Shown: positions 49,347 to 60,442 of the stretch, piece by piece | Position numbering within the stretch: position 1 is the stretch's first letter | Layout: every line of letters starts with the position of its first letter | Source: Exiguobacterium indicum HHS 31 | GTDB taxonomy: Bacteria > Bacillota > Bacilli > Exiguobacteriales > Exiguobacteriaceae | Reading direction: 5' to 3' | NCBI RefSeq assembly: GCF_001939065.1 | Contig: NZ_MPSZ01000001.1 | Span: 1,426,001-1,490,000 of the forward strand | DNA: 64,000 nucleotides | Notes under the pieces: model-generated | What the model was told of the DNA's origin: nothing | Databases searched by the model: none | What the model saw: the letters and a program-made list of their open reading frames with translations, nothing else | Program-made: the position numbers and the translations under genes

Positions 49347-49376
49347 ATTTTAGCCGAGAGTTCAAGCAATCGTCAA
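49347..49376 (-). promoter_or_regulatory. Promoter of the valS T-box transcript
   Basis: Minus strand TTGACG (49371-49376), 18-bp spacer, TAAAAT (49347-49352). It lies just upstream of the T-box leader and just after the hemL stop. Confidence 0.75.
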
Positions 49377-49383
49377 GAACTGC

Positions 49384-50694
49384 TTAACGACCAAATTCAA
49401 CTTGGAGTTCTTGGAACGTCAATTCGACGGCTTCGATCGTCCGCTCGATGTCTTCGTCCGTGTGGGCGATTGACAGGAAGAGACCTTCGAATTGTGACGG
49501 TGGTAAGAAGACACCACGCGCCGCCATCTTTTGATAATACGAACGGAACATCTCAAGATTCGATGTTTTCGCTTTTTCGAAGTTCGTGACGCGCTCATCC
49601 GTGAAGAAGACACCGAACATCGCGCCTGCACGGTTCGTCGTCAACGGAATGTTATACTTCGCCGCAGCGTTCAGGTAGCCTTCTGACAAACGGCTCGCTT
49701 TCCGGTCGAACTCTGCATAGTGTTCTGGTTTCAATTGTGTCAATGTCGCTAGACCTGCTGCCATCGCGAGTGGGTTCCCGGATAACGTACCTGCTTGATA
49801 GATTGGACCTTGTGGTGCGATCTGCTCCATGATGTCACGACGTCCACCGTAAGCACCAACTGGCATTCCGCCGCCGATGACTTTACCGAGACACGTGATA
49901 TCCGGTGTGACACCGAAATGTCCTTGGGCACAGTGGAATCCGACACGGAAACCGGTCATGACTTCGTCAAAGATCAATAAGGCGCCGTTTTCTGACGTGA
50001 TTTCCCGTAAGCCTTCGAGGAATCCTGGTTCTGGTGGCACGAAGCCCATGTTCCCAGCAGCCGGTTCGACGATGACACCGGCGATATCGTCGCCATGTTT
50101 TTCGAACGCGATCCGGACAGCGTCCAAATCGTTATATGGAACCGTCAGCGTCATGCTCGCGATTTGCGCCGGAACGCCTGGTGAATCCGGTAATCCGAGT
50201 GTCGCGACACCTGAACCTGCTTTGATCAAGAGCGAGTCACCGTGACCATGATAACAGCCTTCGAACTTGAGGATTTTCGTCCGACCTGTATAGCCACGCG
50301 CGAGACGAAGGGCAGCCATCGTCGCTTCAGTCCCTGAGTTGACCATCCGGACGACTTCGACCGACGGCACCCGGCTGATGACGACTTCCGCCATCGCTGA
50401 TTCGATTTCCGTTGGTGTCCCGTAGCTCCAGCCACGCGTTGCTTGTTCTTGGATCGCTGACGTGACGATTGGATCGGCATGACCGAGAATCATTGGTCCC
50501 CATGACAAGACGTAATCGATATATTCTTTTCCGTCGATATCATAGAGCTTCGATCCTTTCGCATGATCTGCGAAAATCGGTGTCATCCCGACCGATTTAT
50601 AAGCACGGACCGGGCTGTTGACACCACCCGGCATGAGCGGGAGTGCCCGCTCGAATGCTTCTTTTGATTTTGAATTCTGGTTAATTAAGCTCAT
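49384..50694 (-). CDS. hemL: Glutamate-1-semialdehyde 2,1-aminomutase
   Basis: 436 aa PLP enzyme making 5-aminolevulinate from glutamate-1-semialdehyde in the C5 heme pathway. PLP lysine in [18 protein letters not shown] near 265, [13 protein letters not shown], and [14 protein letters not shown] 50694 overlaps the hemB stop (ATGA), with GGAGGGG upstream; the frame opens eight codons earlier inside hemB. Last gene of the hemACDBL run. Confidence 0.97.
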   Translation of the reverse strand: MSLINQNSKSKEAFERALPLMPGGVNSPVRAYKSVGMTPIFADHAKGSKLYDIDGKEYIDYVLSWGPMILGHADPIVTSAIQEQATRGWSYGTPTEIESAMAEVVISRVPSVEVVRMVNSGTEATMAALRLARGYTGRTKILKFEGCYHGHGDSLLIKAGSGVATLGLPDSPGVPAQIASMTLTVPYNDLDAVRIAFEKHGDDIAGVIVEPAAGNMGFVPPEPGFLEGLREITSENGALLIFDEVMTGFRVGFHCAQGHFGVTPDITCLGKVIGGGMPVGAYGGRRDIMEQIAPQGPIYQAGTLSGNPLAMAAGLATLTQLKPEHYAEFDRKASRLSEGYLNAAAKYNIPLTTNRAGAMFGVFFTDERVTNFEKAKTSNLEMFRSYYQKMAARGVFLPPSQFEGLFLSIAHTDEDIERTIEAVELTFQELQVEFGR

Positions 50695-51680
50695 TTCGAC
50701 CCCTCCAGGTAACGACAAATGTCTTTTGCGAAATAGGTGATGATTAAATCAGCGCCTGCTCGTTTAAAGCCAAGCATCGTCTCAAGGACGATTCGTTCTT
50801 CGTCGATCCAGCCGTTCAAGGCTGCGGCTTTGACCATCGCATACTCACCCGATACGTTATACGCGACGATCGGTAAATCGATTCGCTCGCGCACATCACG
50901 AATGATATCCATGAACGCAAGCGCAGGTTTGACGATCATGAAGTCAGCTCCTTGATCAACGTCCGCTGTTGCTTCGCGGAACGCTTCACGACGGTTTGCC
51001 GGGTCCATTTGATAACCTTTCCGGTCGCCTTCTCCCGGTGCCGAGTTCGCTGCATCACGGAATGGACCGTAATAAGCAGACGCATATTTAACACCGTAGC
51101 TCATGACCGGAATGTGGCTGAAGCCATTCTCATCTAATCCTTGACGAATCGCTGCGACGAATCCGTCCATCATCGATGATGGCGCGATGACGTCGGCACC
51201 TGCTCGAGCTTGTGAGACCGCTGTCTTGACGTGAAGCGGTAATGACGCATCATTATCGACCGTACCGTCAGCGACGATTCCACAGTGACCTGTCGATGTA
51301 TATTCACATAAACATGTGTCGGCGATGACCGTTAGCTGCGGGGCAACCTTCTTGACGAGACGTGTCGCTTCTTGAACAATCCCGTGATCGTGAAACGCAC
51401 CTGATCCTTGCTCGTCTTTCAAGTGGTCGTGCGGAACACCGAATAAAATGACAGATTCGATTCCGAGTGCGACGACTTCTTCAATCTCAGCCGTCAGATG
51501 ATCGAGTGATAAGTTGAAGACGCCGGGCATCGAACTGACTTCGCGTTTAATGTCTTCGCCTTCAGCGACGAAAATCGGATAAATCAAATCTGATTTATGC
51601 AACTGATTCTCGCGGACGAGTGACCGGAGTGATGCGGTATGACGTAAACGACGGTGACGTGCGTATTCTAATGTGTTCAT
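50691..51680 (-). CDS. hemB: Porphobilinogen synthase (delta-aminolevulinate dehydratase)
   Basis: 329 aa. Joins two 5-aminolevulinate molecules. Zinc-type cysteines [14 protein letters not shown] near 122-135, IAPSSMMDG, and Schiff-base lysines in [16 protein letters not shown] and MIVKPALAF. Overlaps hemD by 4 bp (ATGA) and hemL by 4 bp, so the three are translationally coupled. GGAGG upstream. Confidence 0.97.
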   Translation of the reverse strand: MNTLEYARHRRLRHTASLRSLVRENQLHKSDLIYPIFVAEGEDIKREVSSMPGVFNLSLDHLTAEIEEVVALGIESVILFGVPHDHLKDEQGSGAFHDHGIVQEATRLVKKVAPQLTVIADTCLCEYTSTGHCGIVADGTVDNDASLPLHVKTAVSQARAGADVIAPSSMMDGFVAAIRQGLDENGFSHIPVMSYGVKYASAYYGPFRDAANSAPGEGDRKGYQMDPANRREAFREATADVDQGADFMIVKPALAFMDIIRDVRERIDLPIVAYNVSGEYAMVKAAALNGWIDEERIVLETMLGFKRAGADLIITYFAKDICRYLEGSK

Positions 51681-52357
51681 GCTGATTCCTCCTCAATGAT
51701 ACGATCAATCATGCCGTCCATCGTGAATTCACGGGCGACATGGATCGGTTGAAGTCCGGCTGTTTTTGCTGCTTGCTCCGTGATTGTCCCAATGACGATG
51801 AACGTCGCCAGCGGGGACAGTGGAGCAATCGCTTCGACAGCGGAAGGACTCTGCAGTCCAATATAGGCGGCAGTTCTGATAAGTGCTTCAGGTAGCCGAC
51901 GGGTGACGGTTTCATAGGTGATGATATCTTCGATCGTATATCGATTCAGGTTTCGTAACTGATCGACCGGCGCTTGCCGCGATCGGTTCCCTCGCGCAAA
52001 GACGATATGATCGCCGTCAGACAAGTGTGGTCCGAGTTCTGCGACGAGTGCGTCTCCTGTAAAGGTCGACGGACAGAAGTCGGCTGTTCGACCGTACTTC
52101 GCAAGTGCATCTGCCGTCTTTCGTCCGACGACCGCGATACGCGTTGCTGCTAATTCAGGCAACGCATCAGCAATCCGGTAGACACCATTCGGACTCGTCA
52201 CGATGAGCCAATCAATTCCCTTCGGCAATGTAAACGAAACCGGTCGCGTTTCAATGACAGGATAGTGCACTGACTCGATCGCGACGGCGCGCAATCGCGC
52301 GATCTGCTCGTTCGTCGGTGGTCGGCTGCCCGTGAAGAGTACCTGCTTACAAGTCAT
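51677..52357 (-). CDS. hemD: Uroporphyrinogen-III synthase
   Basis: 226 aa. Closes the tetrapyrrole ring with inversion of ring D. This family is poorly conserved; visible features are [15 protein letters not shown] at the N-terminus, [29 protein letters not shown] and [12 protein letters not shown]. The frame is open 61 codons further up, inside hemC, so ATG 52357 (11-bp overlap with the end of hemC) is the natural start although no clear ribosome site precedes it. Position between hemC and hemB supports the call. Confidence 0.9.
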   Translation of the reverse strand: MTCKQVLFTGSRPPTNEQIARLRAVAIESVHYPVIETRPVSFTLPKGIDWLIVTSPNGVYRIADALPELAATRIAVVGRKTADALAKYGRTADFCPSTFTGDALVAELGPHLSDGDHIVFARGNRSRQAPVDQLRNLNRYTIEDIITYETVTRRLPEALIRTAAYIGLQSPSAVEAIAPLSPLATFIVIGTITEQAAKTAGLQPIHVAREFTMDGMIDRIIEEESA

Positions 52358-53273
52358 CCGGAAGTGTCGCGAGAATCTCGCGACCGCCCGAAGCAAGCAG
52401 ACGTTCGGCAACATCTTGACCGAGTTGCATCGGGTCAAGACCTGATTCGCGCTCGAGTAGGATTTGCTCTCCATCGACGGATCCAATGAATCCGACGAGT
52501 GTCGTTGACATGTCTTCGTTGATCGTTGCGAATCCACCAACCGGAACGTGACAGCTGCCTTCGATTGCAGCTAGGAAAGCGCGCTCGGCGTAAGCTACTT
52601 TTTCCGTCATCTGATCATGGATCAGGTGCAGAAGGTCACGTACTTCTTGGTCATGTTCCCGACATTCGATACCGAGGATTCCTTGACCGACGGCTGGAAT
52701 CATGTCATCTGTCGAGAGATATTCCGAGACGACGTCTTCAGACCAACCCATCCGTTGTAGACCAGCTGCTGCGAGCAGGATCCCGTCAAACGGACCATTC
52801 TTTAATTTATCGAGTCGTGTGTCGATGTTTCCGCGAATCGATTCGATCTTTAAATCAGGGCGGAGTTTTAGCAATTGCGACCCACGACGTAAGCTACTCG
52901 TACCGACAACTGCACCTTCTGGCAAGGAAGCAAGACCTTCGCCTGTTTTCGTGATCAAGGCATCACGCGCATCGACACGTGCTGGTGTGGCACCGATGAT
53001 GAGACCATCCGGTAATTCAGAAGGTAGATCCTTCATGCTGTGAACGGCAAAATCGATTTCTTCGTCAATCATCTGTTGCTCGATTTCTTTTACGAATAAT
53101 CCTTTACCGCCGACTTTCGAGAGCGTCACATCCAAAATGCGGTCCCCTTTTGTGATGATGTTCTTGATTTCGAACTCATACGGCGCGCCGGCTTGTTTCA
53201 ACTGGTCAATGACCCATTTCGTCTGTGTCATCGCTAGCTTCGAGCTTCGCGATCCAACAATGATTTTTCGCAT
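52347..53273 (-). CDS. hemC: Porphobilinogen deaminase (hydroxymethylbilane synthase)
   Basis: 308 aa. Polymerises four porphobilinogens on a dipyrromethane cofactor, attached to the cysteine in AIEGSCHVPVGG near 240. IIVGSRSSKLAMTQT at the start, HSMKDLPSELPDG, and GTSSLRRGSQLL are family signatures. ATG 53273 with GGGGGA upstream; the longer frame runs through the hairpin after hemA. Cotranscribed with hemD. Confidence 0.96.
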   Translation of the reverse strand: MRKIIVGSRSSKLAMTQTKWVIDQLKQAGAPYEFEIKNIITKGDRILDVTLSKVGGKGLFVKEIEQQMIDEEIDFAVHSMKDLPSELPDGLIIGATPARVDARDALITKTGEGLASLPEGAVVGTSSLRRGSQLLKLRPDLKIESIRGNIDTRLDKLKNGPFDGILLAAAGLQRMGWSEDVVSEYLSTDDMIPAVGQGILGIECREHDQEVRDLLHLIHDQMTEKVAYAERAFLAAIEGSCHVPVGGFATINEDMSTTLVGFIGSVDGEQILLERESGLDPMQLGQDVAERLLASGGREILATLPDDL

Positions 53274-53299
53274 GCTAAAATCCCCCTGTACAATGATAA

Positions 53300-53322
53300 A
53301 GGGGCGGCACAAGTCCGCCCCA
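53300..53322 (-). terminator. Hairpin in the hemA-hemC gap
   Basis: Minus-strand GGGGCGG, loop ACTTGTG, CCGCCCC, followed by TTTATC. It lies in the 83-bp gap where hemX sits in B. subtilis. The weak T-run suggests attenuation or mRNA processing rather than full termination. Confidence 0.5.
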
Positions 53323-53356
53323 TGCATTTTCTATTGTAACACAAATCGTGCTTTGT

Positions 53357-54697
53357 TCACCGGTTCACAGCTTTTGCGGAAGGTGTCGTCTCTTCTGATG
53401 TCATGACGTCATCTTCGAGCCCTTCGAACAAGTCTTCGTTAAGTGCAAACGTATCCATGAACTGCGCAATCCGTTCATCGGCATCTGGCTTCGCTGCCGC
53501 ATCTTTAATATAAGACAACGGTTCACGCAACAACTGGTTGATGATTGATTTCATGTGTTTGCCAATGACGGTTTTTTCACGTTTCGACATCTCCGGTAAC
53601 TTCCGTTCCAAACTTTGCATCGTTTCTTGTTGAATGCGTAACGCCTGGTCTCGTAATTCCGTGATGATCGGTACGACACCAAGTGTCGTCATCCAACCTT
53701 CGAACTCAGCGATTGCTGCTTCGATCCGTTGTTCGATTTTCGCCGCTTCCTTCATCCGTTCCGCCATATTTTGTTGGACGATCGATGTCAAATCATCGAC
53801 ATCGTACAAATGAACACCCGGTAAATCACCGACGGTCGGTTCGATGTCCCTTGGTACGGCGATATCGATCAACAGGAATGGACGATCGTGCCGGAACAGC
53901 TGTGCTGCCGCGATGTCTTCGCGTTTGATGATGGCACGTTTTGCACCTGTTGAAGAGATGACGATGTCTGCCCGAAGCAAACCGCACTGCATCTCGTTAA
54001 TCGAATGTGCCGATCCTTCGAACCGATTCGCGACCTCTTCTGCTTTAGCTAACGTCCGGTTAAAGACCGTGATATCACGTGCCCCTGCTTCATATAGGTT
54101 AAGCGTCGTCAATTCACCGGTTTCTCCCGCACCGATGACGACGATTGATTTATCTTCAAGCGATCCGAGTAACTGTTCGGCAAGCGTGACAGCAGCAGCA
54201 CTGACAGAAACGGCATTTTCACCGATTCCAGTTTCTGCGTGAGCCCGTTTGGCGAGCGTGACCGCTTCTTTGAAGAGTTTATTGAAGACCGTTCCTGTCG
54301 TTTCAAGCTTCTGCGCCATGAAGAAGCTTGTCTTCACTTGACCAAGGATCTGCGTTTCACCGACGATCATCGAATCAAGTCCACTTGTCACGCGGAACAG
54401 ATGCTTCATCGCATCGAACCCTTCATGGATGAAGAGATACGGCTCCAGTTCCTCCATCGTCAATCCGAACCAGTTTGCAAGGAAACGTTTCGTATAATAC
54501 CGTCCTGTATGTGGTTGATCCGTCACGACGTACAGTTCCGTCCGATTACATGTCGAGACGATGACACTTTCAAAAATACTTTTTTCATCGCGCAATGCGA
54601 CGACCGCTCCCTTCATCTCATGCTCCCCAAATGAGACTTGTTCGCGTATTGATACAGGCGCTGTTTTGTTATTCAAGCCGACCACTACGATATGCAT
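53357..54697 (-). CDS. hemA: Glutamyl-tRNA reductase
   Basis: 446 aa. First committed step of heme synthesis from Glu-tRNA. The catalytic cysteine is in VIVSTCNRTELYVV near 50, and MIVGETQILGQVK and the NADPH region VIGAGETGELTTLNLYEAGA are clear. A dimerisation helix bundle ends the protein with an acidic tail. ATG with AAGGGGTAGAGCGC upstream. First gene of the heme operon, with a promoter at 54759-54786. Confidence 0.97.
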   Translation of the reverse strand: MHIVVVGLNNKTAPVSIREQVSFGEHEMKGAVVALRDEKSIFESVIVSTCNRTELYVVTDQPHTGRYYTKRFLANWFGLTMEELEPYLFIHEGFDAMKHLFRVTSGLDSMIVGETQILGQVKTSFFMAQKLETTGTVFNKLFKEAVTLAKRAHAETGIGENAVSVSAAAVTLAEQLLGSLEDKSIVVIGAGETGELTTLNLYEAGARDITVFNRTLAKAEEVANRFEGSAHSINEMQCGLLRADIVISSTGAKRAIIKREDIAAAQLFRHDRPFLLIDIAVPRDIEPTVGDLPGVHLYDVDDLTSIVQQNMAERMKEAAKIEQRIEAAIAEFEGWMTTLGVVPIITELRDQALRIQQETMQSLERKLPEMSKREKTVIGKHMKSIINQLLREPLSYIKDAAAKPDADERIAQFMDTFALNEDLFEGLEDDVMTSEETTPSAKAVNR

Positions 54698-54758
54698 GCG
54701 CTCTACCCCTTACGTCCAAAGATTTCGTTCCGATCTATCTTTTCGTTCTCTATCCTAC

Positions 54759-54786
54759 ATTATAACCATTATAAAAAAGATTCCAA
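54759..54786 (-). promoter_or_regulatory. Promoter of the hemACDBL operon
   Basis: Minus strand TTGGAA (54781-54786), 16-bp spacer, TATAAT (54759-54764). A second TATAAT lies 8 bp upstream. The leader is about 55 nt. Confidence 0.6.
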
Positions 54787-54875
54787 TCAATTTATAAACT
54801 AAAATGAGTCGAAGTTGTGAAATCTTCTTCATTTTTTCTCTTCTTCTACCTTATCCCTCTCTCATGAAAATCACA

Positions 54876-54906
54876 AACCCTCTGCTCCTAAAAAGGTCAG
54901 AGGGTT
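54876..54906 (-). terminator. Terminator after the AI-2E family transporter
   Basis: Minus-strand AACCCTCTG and CAGAGGGTT with a 13-base loop that can pair further (CCT with AGG), followed by a weak T-rich stretch. It lies 6 bp past the stop codon. Confidence 0.65.
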
Positions 54907-54911
54907 ACACT

Positions 54912-56054
54912 TTACTTCAAGGATTCAGGTGATACCGTCACGTCCGGTACGTCGAGACGTTGCTGACGTAAACGATAGATCCGAGCGATATTTTGAATGA
55001 CGACTTTTGTGACCGCATAGGTCGGAACTGCTAGGATGACACCAATGATTCCACCGATTTTCCCAGCAACGAGCAAGACGATGATGATCGTCAGCGGATG
55101 AACCTTGAGTGTTTTCCCTTGGACATAAGGAGAAATCAAGTTCGACTCAATTTGCTGCGCGACGACGATCGTGACGATCGCATAGACGGCTTTGATCGGA
55201 TCATCGATGAACCCGACGATGACCGCCGGTACAGCACCGATGTAAGGTCCAAGATACGGAATGATGTTCGTGACCGTACAGAATAAGGCAAGCAGTAACG
55301 CATATTGAATATCTGAGATGAAGAAGCCAATCAATGACATGAGACCGACACAGATTGAGACGATAACCTGTCCATTGACATAATGCTTCACTGTCACGTG
55401 CATATCGTGCAAGATTTTACGCGTTTCTGTTTCATAGCTTTTCGGCAACAGCTTCACGACGGAATCCGGAAACTTATAGCCGTCAAGCAACATATAAACT
55501 AAGATGAACGGCACTAAGATAATGATTAAGACGGTCGAAGAGATGACACCGAAAATCGTTCCGACAGACGTCGAGACAGACTTAAAGACTGTACCGATAT
55601 ACGACGTCGCTTCATTCGTCCACTTGTCAAATAAGTCCGTATTCTCGTGAACCCATGTCGAGATGAAACGATTGTCCATCAATTGATCGCGTAAGTTTAA
55701 CGTCTGATCGCGTAATTCGATGACGAGCGTCGGAATGCTTGTCGCAAAATCCGTCACCTGCTCGACTAAGATTGGTCCGATCGAAGCGACAGCAATCGTC
55801 AGAACCGTGATGAAACCAAGCAAGACGATCAACACGGCAAGACCACGTTTCTTGACGCGTTTTTGCAATGCATCTACGATACCGAGCGTGAAATAATAGA
55901 AAATCCCCGCAATGATCAGCGGCGGGAAGATCAATGCCAGCATGACTTTAATCGGCTGGAATAAAAATGAGATCTTTGTACCGACCCAGATAACGAGAAA
56001 AATCACTAATACCCAGATTAATGCCTTAAACCATTTGTTTCGAAGCAAATCCAA
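54912..56054 (-). CDS. AI-2E family transporter (PerM/TqsA-like)
   Basis: About 380 aa with around eight hydrophobic segments and the family pattern: an N-terminal pair (FKALIWVLVIFLVIWVGTKISF), a long outer helix region (about 115-165), LVPFILVYMLLDGYKFPDSV, and NIIPYLGPYIGAVPAVIVGF near 290. Members export small molecules; the substrate is unknown. I favour TTG 56054 (nine bases after GGGAG), with GTG 56063 as an alternative. It lies between hemA and engB, where B. subtilis has nothing, with its own terminator and a TATAAT upstream. Confidence 0.85.
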   Translation of the reverse strand: MDLLRNKWFKALIWVLVIFLVIWVGTKISFLFQPIKVMLALIFPPLIIAGIFYYFTLGIVDALQKRVKKRGLAVLIVLLGFITVLTIAVASIGPILVEQVTDFATSIPTLVIELRDQTLNLRDQLMDNRFISTWVHENTDLFDKWTNEATSYIGTVFKSVSTSVGTIFGVISSTVLIIILVPFILVYMLLDGYKFPDSVVKLLPKSYETETRKILHDMHVTVKHYVNGQVIVSICVGLMSLIGFFISDIQYALLLALFCTVTNIIPYLGPYIGAVPAVIVGFIDDPIKAVYAIVTIVVAQQIESNLISPYVQGKTLKVHPLTIIIVLLVAGKIGGIIGVILAVPTYAVTKVVIQNIARIYRLRQQRLDVPDVTVSPESLK

Positions 56055-56160
56055 ACCATTCACACTCCCATTTATTACATAGTCATTATAGCTATTCTTA
56101 CACACTATATTACGAAATAATAGATTTTTCACAAAGCACTTTTTATGTATAGAAAGTAAA

Positions 56161-56195
56161 AAAGCCTACGAAATCCTGCAGATTTCGTAGGCTTT
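56161..56195 (-). terminator. Terminator after engB
   Basis: Perfect 15-bp stem AAAGCCTACGAAATC / GATTTCGTAGGCTTT with a five-base loop, followed by TTTAC. It separates engB from the transporter. Confidence 0.9.
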
Positions 56196-56200
56196 AATCT

Positions 56201-56782
56201 TTACAATAAGCGATAAATCGCTTCCCACGCTGCATCGACGCCCTCTCCTGTCTCGGACGAGAAAGGAATCAATGTATCTTGACCATCAAATTGCAACTTA
56301 CGTTTAATCGCCGCGATATGTTTATCACGTTGACTCTTCTTGATTTTATCGAGTTTTGTCGCAACGACGATGACCGGTAGATCGTAATACTTCAAGAAAT
56401 CATACATCGTCACATCATCCGCAGACGGATCGTGTCGGATGTCAACGAGCTGTACGACACCTTTAAGGATTTCACGTTGTGTGAAGTACTTCTCCATCAT
56501 CTTGCCCCACGCTTCACGCTCCGTCTTCGAAACTTTCGCATATCCGTAACCCGGTACATCGACGAACATGACTTCATCATTGATGTTGAAGAAGTTCAAG
56601 GTTTGCGTTTTACCTGGTTTCGAAGATGTCCGCGCGAGTGCTTTACGCTGGACCAGTTTATTGATGAAAGAGGACTTTCCGACGTTCGATCGCCCTGCGA
56701 GTGCCACTTCTGGCAACAATGGCTCCGGATAATGTTCCGGATTGACGCCACTCGTAATAAAATCAGCTTTATAAATTTTCAT
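56201..56782 (-). CDS. engB: Ribosome biogenesis GTPase EngB/YsxC
   Basis: 193 aa small GTPase for 50S assembly. G1 [14 protein letters not shown] near 31-44, G3 [12 protein letters not shown], and G4 [13 protein letters not shown]. The length is normal. ATG with AAAAGGAG upstream, directly after the lon stop. lon-ysxC-hemA is a conserved Bacillales order, here interrupted by the transporter. Confidence 0.96.
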   Translation of the reverse strand: MKIYKADFITSGVNPEHYPEPLLPEVALAGRSNVGKSSFINKLVQRKALARTSSKPGKTQTLNFFNINDEVMFVDVPGYGYAKVSKTEREAWGKMMEKYFTQREILKGVVQLVDIRHDPSADDVTMYDFLKYYDLPVIVVATKLDKIKKSQRDKHIAAIKRKLQFDGQDTLIPFSSETGEGVDAAWEAIYRLL

Positions 56783-56783
56783 G

Positions 56784-59093
56784 TTACTCTCCTTTTAATG
56801 CATGTTCGAGCACTTGCTCCATCGTCGCGACCGGAATGAATTCCATTCCTGCGCGGACGCTTTCCGGGATATCATCGATGTCCCGCGTATTGTCTTGCGG
56901 CAGCAGAACGGTCGTCAAGCCCGCACGGTGTGCTGCGAGTGACTTCTCCTTTAGTCCACCGATTGGTAAGACACGTCCACGCAACGTGATTTCACCCGTC
57001 ATTCCGACGTCTCGGCGAACCGGACGTTTTGTTAAAGCGGAAATCAATGCTGTCGCGAGTGTGATCCCAGCAGATGGACCATCTTTTGGTACGGCACCCT
57101 CAGGAACGTGGATGTGGATGTCTTGCGTTTCGTAGAAGTTCGGTTCGATGCCAAGCGACGTCGCATTCGCTCGGACGAAGCTGTAGGCGGTCTGAGCCGA
57201 CTCTTGCATGACATCACCGAGTTTCCCGGTTAACTGCAATTTCCCTTTACCCGGAGCAAGGCTGACTTCGATCGTCAACGTATCGCCCCCAAAAGCAGTA
57301 TACGCTAAACCAGTCACCGCGCCAATCATATCTTCGAGCTCGCCTTGACCATAGCGGTAAATCGGTTTGCCTAGGAAATCGTCCAGATTACGCTTCGTCA
57401 CCGTCACCCGTTTCTTCTCCCCCATCGCGATTTGTTTCGCTGCTTTCCGGCAAAGTGAGCCGAGGACACGTTCGAGATTCCGAACACCGGCTTCTCGCGT
57501 ATAACGACGGACGACTTCTTCTAGCGCGTCTGCTTTGACCGTCAATTGACTCTTTTTCAGACCGTGTTCAGCCAGTTGCTTCGATAAGAGATGACGAACA
57601 GCGATCTCCGTCTTCTCTTGTTCCGTATAGCCACCGATTTGAATCAGTTCCATCCGGTCAAGCAACGGTCCGGGGATGTTCGAGACATCGTTCGCTGTCG
57701 CGATGAACAGGACATTCGATAAATCGAACGGTTCTTCGATATAGTGATCGGAGAAGCTGTTGTTTTGTTCTGGATCAAGAACTTCGAGCATCGCGGACGA
57801 CGGATCACCACGGAAGTCATTTGACATCTTATCGATCTCATCGAGCAGGAAGACCGGGTTGTTCGTTCCTGCTTGTTTTAAACCGCGAATGATCCGTCCT
57901 GGCATCGCACCGATATACGTCCGGCGATGTCCACGGATTTCCGCTTCGTCGCGCACGCCACCAAGCGAGACACGGACGAACTTCCGCTCAAGTGCTGTAG
58001 CAATCGAACGGGCAAGCGACGTTTTCCCGACTCCCGGAGGACCAGATAGACAGAGAATCGGTCCACGTAATGAGTCCGTCAATTGACGAACGGCAAGATA
58101 TTCAAGGATCCGTTCTTTGACCTTCTCTAGACCGTAATGGTCCTTTTCAAGCTGTTCCGAAGCAGCGGAGACGTTCAAGAAATCATCGGTTGCTTCATTC
58201 CATGGCAACGAGAAGAACCATTCAAGATAGTTACGAATGACGCCATGTTCGGGACTCGTCGCCGGTACGACCGCTAAACGACTGATTTCCTTCTCGACGT
58301 TCGCAACCGTCGTTTCTGGTAAATCAAGCATCGCAAGCTGCTCCCGGTATTTCGTCGCATCGCTTTCAACAGAAGCCGACTCGCCACCGAGTTCTTGTTG
58401 AATCGTCTTCAATTGTTCCCGCAAGTAATACTCGCGTTGCGATTGTTCAATCGTCTTCTTCGTCCGTTCACGCATCTCACGTTCGAGTTCGACGACTTCA
58501 TATTCGTGTTTCATGACATCAAGCAACATCAATCCTCGTTCGACCGGATCCTGTTGTTCGAGAAACTCCTGCTTCTTCGAAATATCGATTGGTAGCTTCG
58601 ACGTGATATAGTCCGTCAATGAATCGAGGCGTTCGTATGTCTCGAACCGGCGACGTTCATCGGTTCCGATTCCTTTAATCCGGGAGACGAGTTGACCAAA
58701 CTGTTCTTTGATGAGACGAACGAGCGCTTCTTGTTTCGCTCCTTTGATGTCCATCTTCTCGATTGGTTCGATGACAGCTTGATAACCCTCGTCCGTCTCC
58801 TCGACGTTTTCAATCCGGACGCGTTCCTTCCCGATGACGCGGACACGGACCGTATCATTCCCGAGTTCACTCATCTTCGCAATTTGAACGAGCGTCCCAA
58901 CCTGATGCAACCCGTCGACAGACGGCTCTGCTTCTGGATCACGTTGCGTGACGACGACGAGATCGATTTCGTGTTCCTTTGATGCAAGTAAGGCTTTTAA
59001 GGATACCGGACGCCCGACATCGATCGTCAATCCGATCAATGGATACGCGACAACACCGCGTAACGGTAAAAGTGGATATTGTTTTTTCTTCAT
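56784..59093 (-). CDS. lon: ATP-dependent protease Lon
   Basis: 769 aa. N-terminal LAN domain ([20 protein letters not shown]), coiled coil, AAA+ module with Walker [13 protein letters not shown] and Walker [11 protein letters not shown], and C-terminal Ser-Lys protease with [14 protein letters not shown] and [13 protein letters not shown]. Degrades misfolded and regulatory proteins. ATG with AGGAGG upstream. In B. subtilis a second, forespore lon (lonB) lies between lon and clpX; it is absent here. Confidence 0.97.
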   Translation of the reverse strand: MKKKQYPLLPLRGVVAYPLIGLTIDVGRPVSLKALLASKEHEIDLVVVTQRDPEAEPSVDGLHQVGTLVQIAKMSELGNDTVRVRVIGKERVRIENVEETDEGYQAVIEPIEKMDIKGAKQEALVRLIKEQFGQLVSRIKGIGTDERRRFETYERLDSLTDYITSKLPIDISKKQEFLEQQDPVERGLMLLDVMKHEYEVVELEREMRERTKKTIEQSQREYYLREQLKTIQQELGGESASVESDATKYREQLAMLDLPETTVANVEKEISRLAVVPATSPEHGVIRNYLEWFFSLPWNEATDDFLNVSAASEQLEKDHYGLEKVKERILEYLAVRQLTDSLRGPILCLSGPPGVGKTSLARSIATALERKFVRVSLGGVRDEAEIRGHRRTYIGAMPGRIIRGLKQAGTNNPVFLLDEIDKMSNDFRGDPSSAMLEVLDPEQNNSFSDHYIEEPFDLSNVLFIATANDVSNIPGPLLDRMELIQIGGYTEQEKTEIAVRHLLSKQLAEHGLKKSQLTVKADALEEVVRRYTREAGVRNLERVLGSLCRKAAKQIAMGEKKRVTVTKRNLDDFLGKPIYRYGQGELEDMIGAVTGLAYTAFGGDTLTIEVSLAPGKGKLQLTGKLGDVMQESAQTAYSFVRANATSLGIEPNFYETQDIHIHVPEGAVPKDGPSAGITLATALISALTKRPVRRDVGMTGEITLRGRVLPIGGLKEKSLAAHRAGLTTVLLPQDNTRDIDDIPESVRAGMEFIPVATMEQVLEHALKGE

Positions 59094-59111
59094 TCGAATT
59101 CCTCCTAAACA

Positions 59112-59147
59112 AAAAGACTCGGAAAGGCGTACAAGTAGCCTCCGAGC
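59112..59147 (-). terminator. Terminator after clpX
   Basis: Minus-strand CTCGGAGGC, loop TACTTGTAC, GCCTTTCCGAG (bulged), then TCTTTTTG. It sits 16 bp past the clpX stop and 19 bp before the lon start, so lon relies on read-through or an overlapping promoter. Confidence 0.75.
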
Positions 59148-59162
59148 CGATTTGTCACGGTG

Positions 59163-60428
59163 TTACGCCGTTTCTTTTTCTTTCCCATGTTCAATTGTAC
59201 CATCTTTCAACTCAAGCGTTGGACCGCGTTTACCAGTCAACGTTTCTGCTGTAATGATGACTTTCGCGATGTCTTCACGCGATGGGATTTCGAACATGAT
59301 ATCAAGCATAGTTTCTTCGATGATCGAACGAAGACCACGCGCACCTGTTTTACGTTCGATTGCAAGTTTTGCAATCTCAAGAAGTGCATCTTCCGTGAAG
59401 TCGAGTTCGACATCATCGAGTTGAAGCATTTTCTTATATTGTTTTACGAGGGCGTTTTTCGGTTTCGTCAAGATTTGAACGAGTGCCTCTTCATCAAGTG
59501 GCTCGAGCGTCGCCATGACCGGCAAACGACCGATGAACTCCGGAATCAAACCGAACTTTTGAAGATCTTCTGGTAATGCAGCTGCTAGAATTTCTTTTTG
59601 TGTAAGGTTACGGTTCTCTGAATCGTTTCCGAATCCGATGACTTTTTTACCAAGACGACGTTTGATCGACTGATCGATACCATCGAATGCGCCACCGACG
59701 ATGAACAAGATGTTCGTCGTATCGATTTGGATGAATTCTTGATGTGGGTGTTTCCGTCCACCTTGTGGCGGTACACTCGCAACCGTTCCTTCCAAAATCT
59801 TCAGCAAGGCTTGTTGGACACCCTCACCAGATACGTCACGTGTAATCGACGGGTTTTCTGATTTACGAGCAATCTTATCGATCTCATCAATGTAGATGAT
59901 GCCTTTTTCAGCCTTCTCAACATCGTAGTCCGCTGCTTGGATGAGTTTCAACAGGATGTTCTCGACGTCTTCACCGACATAACCGGCTTCCGTCAAACTT
60001 GTTGCATCTGCAATCGCAAACGGTACGTTCAAGATACGTGCCATCGTTTGGGCAAGAAGTGTTTTACCGCTACCTGTTGGTCCAATCATGACGATGTTCG
60101 ATTTTGAGAGCTCGACATCATCTGCGCGACCACCAGCATTGATTCGTTTATAGTGATTGTACATCGCTACAGACAACGATTTCTTCGCTTTCTCCTGACC
60201 GATGACATAATCGTCAAGTGTCGTACGAATTTCATGCGGTTTTGGAACATTTTTCAGCTCGACTTCTTCTTCAGTACCGAGTTCTTCCTCTACGATTTCA
60301 TTGCAGAGTTCGATACACTCGTCGCAAATGTAAACGCCAGGTCCAGCAACAAGTTTGCGTACTTGTTCTTGTGTCTTTCCACAGAAAGAACATTTTAGCT
60401 GACCTTTTTCTTCGTTAAATTTAAACAT
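59163..60428 (-). CDS. clpX: ATP-dependent Clp protease ATP-binding subunit ClpX
   Basis: 421 aa. N-terminal zinc-binding domain with CSFC and CDEC cysteine pairs, Walker [16 protein letters not shown] near 118, Walker [14 protein letters not shown], sensor [11 protein letters not shown], and IGF-type loop [12 protein letters not shown] for ClpP contact. Unfolds substrates for ClpP. ATG 60428 with GGGGTGGA upstream; the frame opens 19 codons earlier within the leader. Own promoter with leader hairpins and a possible CtsR site. Confidence 0.97.
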   Translation of the reverse strand: MFKFNEEKGQLKCSFCGKTQEQVRKLVAGPGVYICDECIELCNEIVEEELGTEEEVELKNVPKPHEIRTTLDDYVIGQEKAKKSLSVAMYNHYKRINAGGRADDVELSKSNIVMIGPTGSGKTLLAQTMARILNVPFAIADATSLTEAGYVGEDVENILLKLIQAADYDVEKAEKGIIYIDEIDKIARKSENPSITRDVSGEGVQQALLKILEGTVASVPPQGGRKHPHQEFIQIDTTNILFIVGGAFDGIDQSIKRRLGKKVIGFGNDSENRNLTQKEILAAALPEDLQKFGLIPEFIGRLPVMATLEPLDEEALVQILTKPKNALVKQYKKMLQLDDVELDFTEDALLEIAKLAIERKTGARGLRSIIEETMLDIMFEIPSREDIAKVIITAETLTGKRGPTLELKDGTIEHGKEKETA

Positions 60429-60442
60429 AAAGGTCCACCCCT

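Noticed and set aside
52358-52540. Upstream extension of hemD inside hemC
   Set aside because: The added residues do not resemble uroporphyrinogen-III synthase, and an ATG at the natural junction exists.
58948-59424. 158-codon plus-strand open frame across lon and clpX ends
   Set aside because: Antisense to two well-supported genes and their intergenic terminator, no ribosome site, and Ser/Arg-rich composition typical of a shadow frame.
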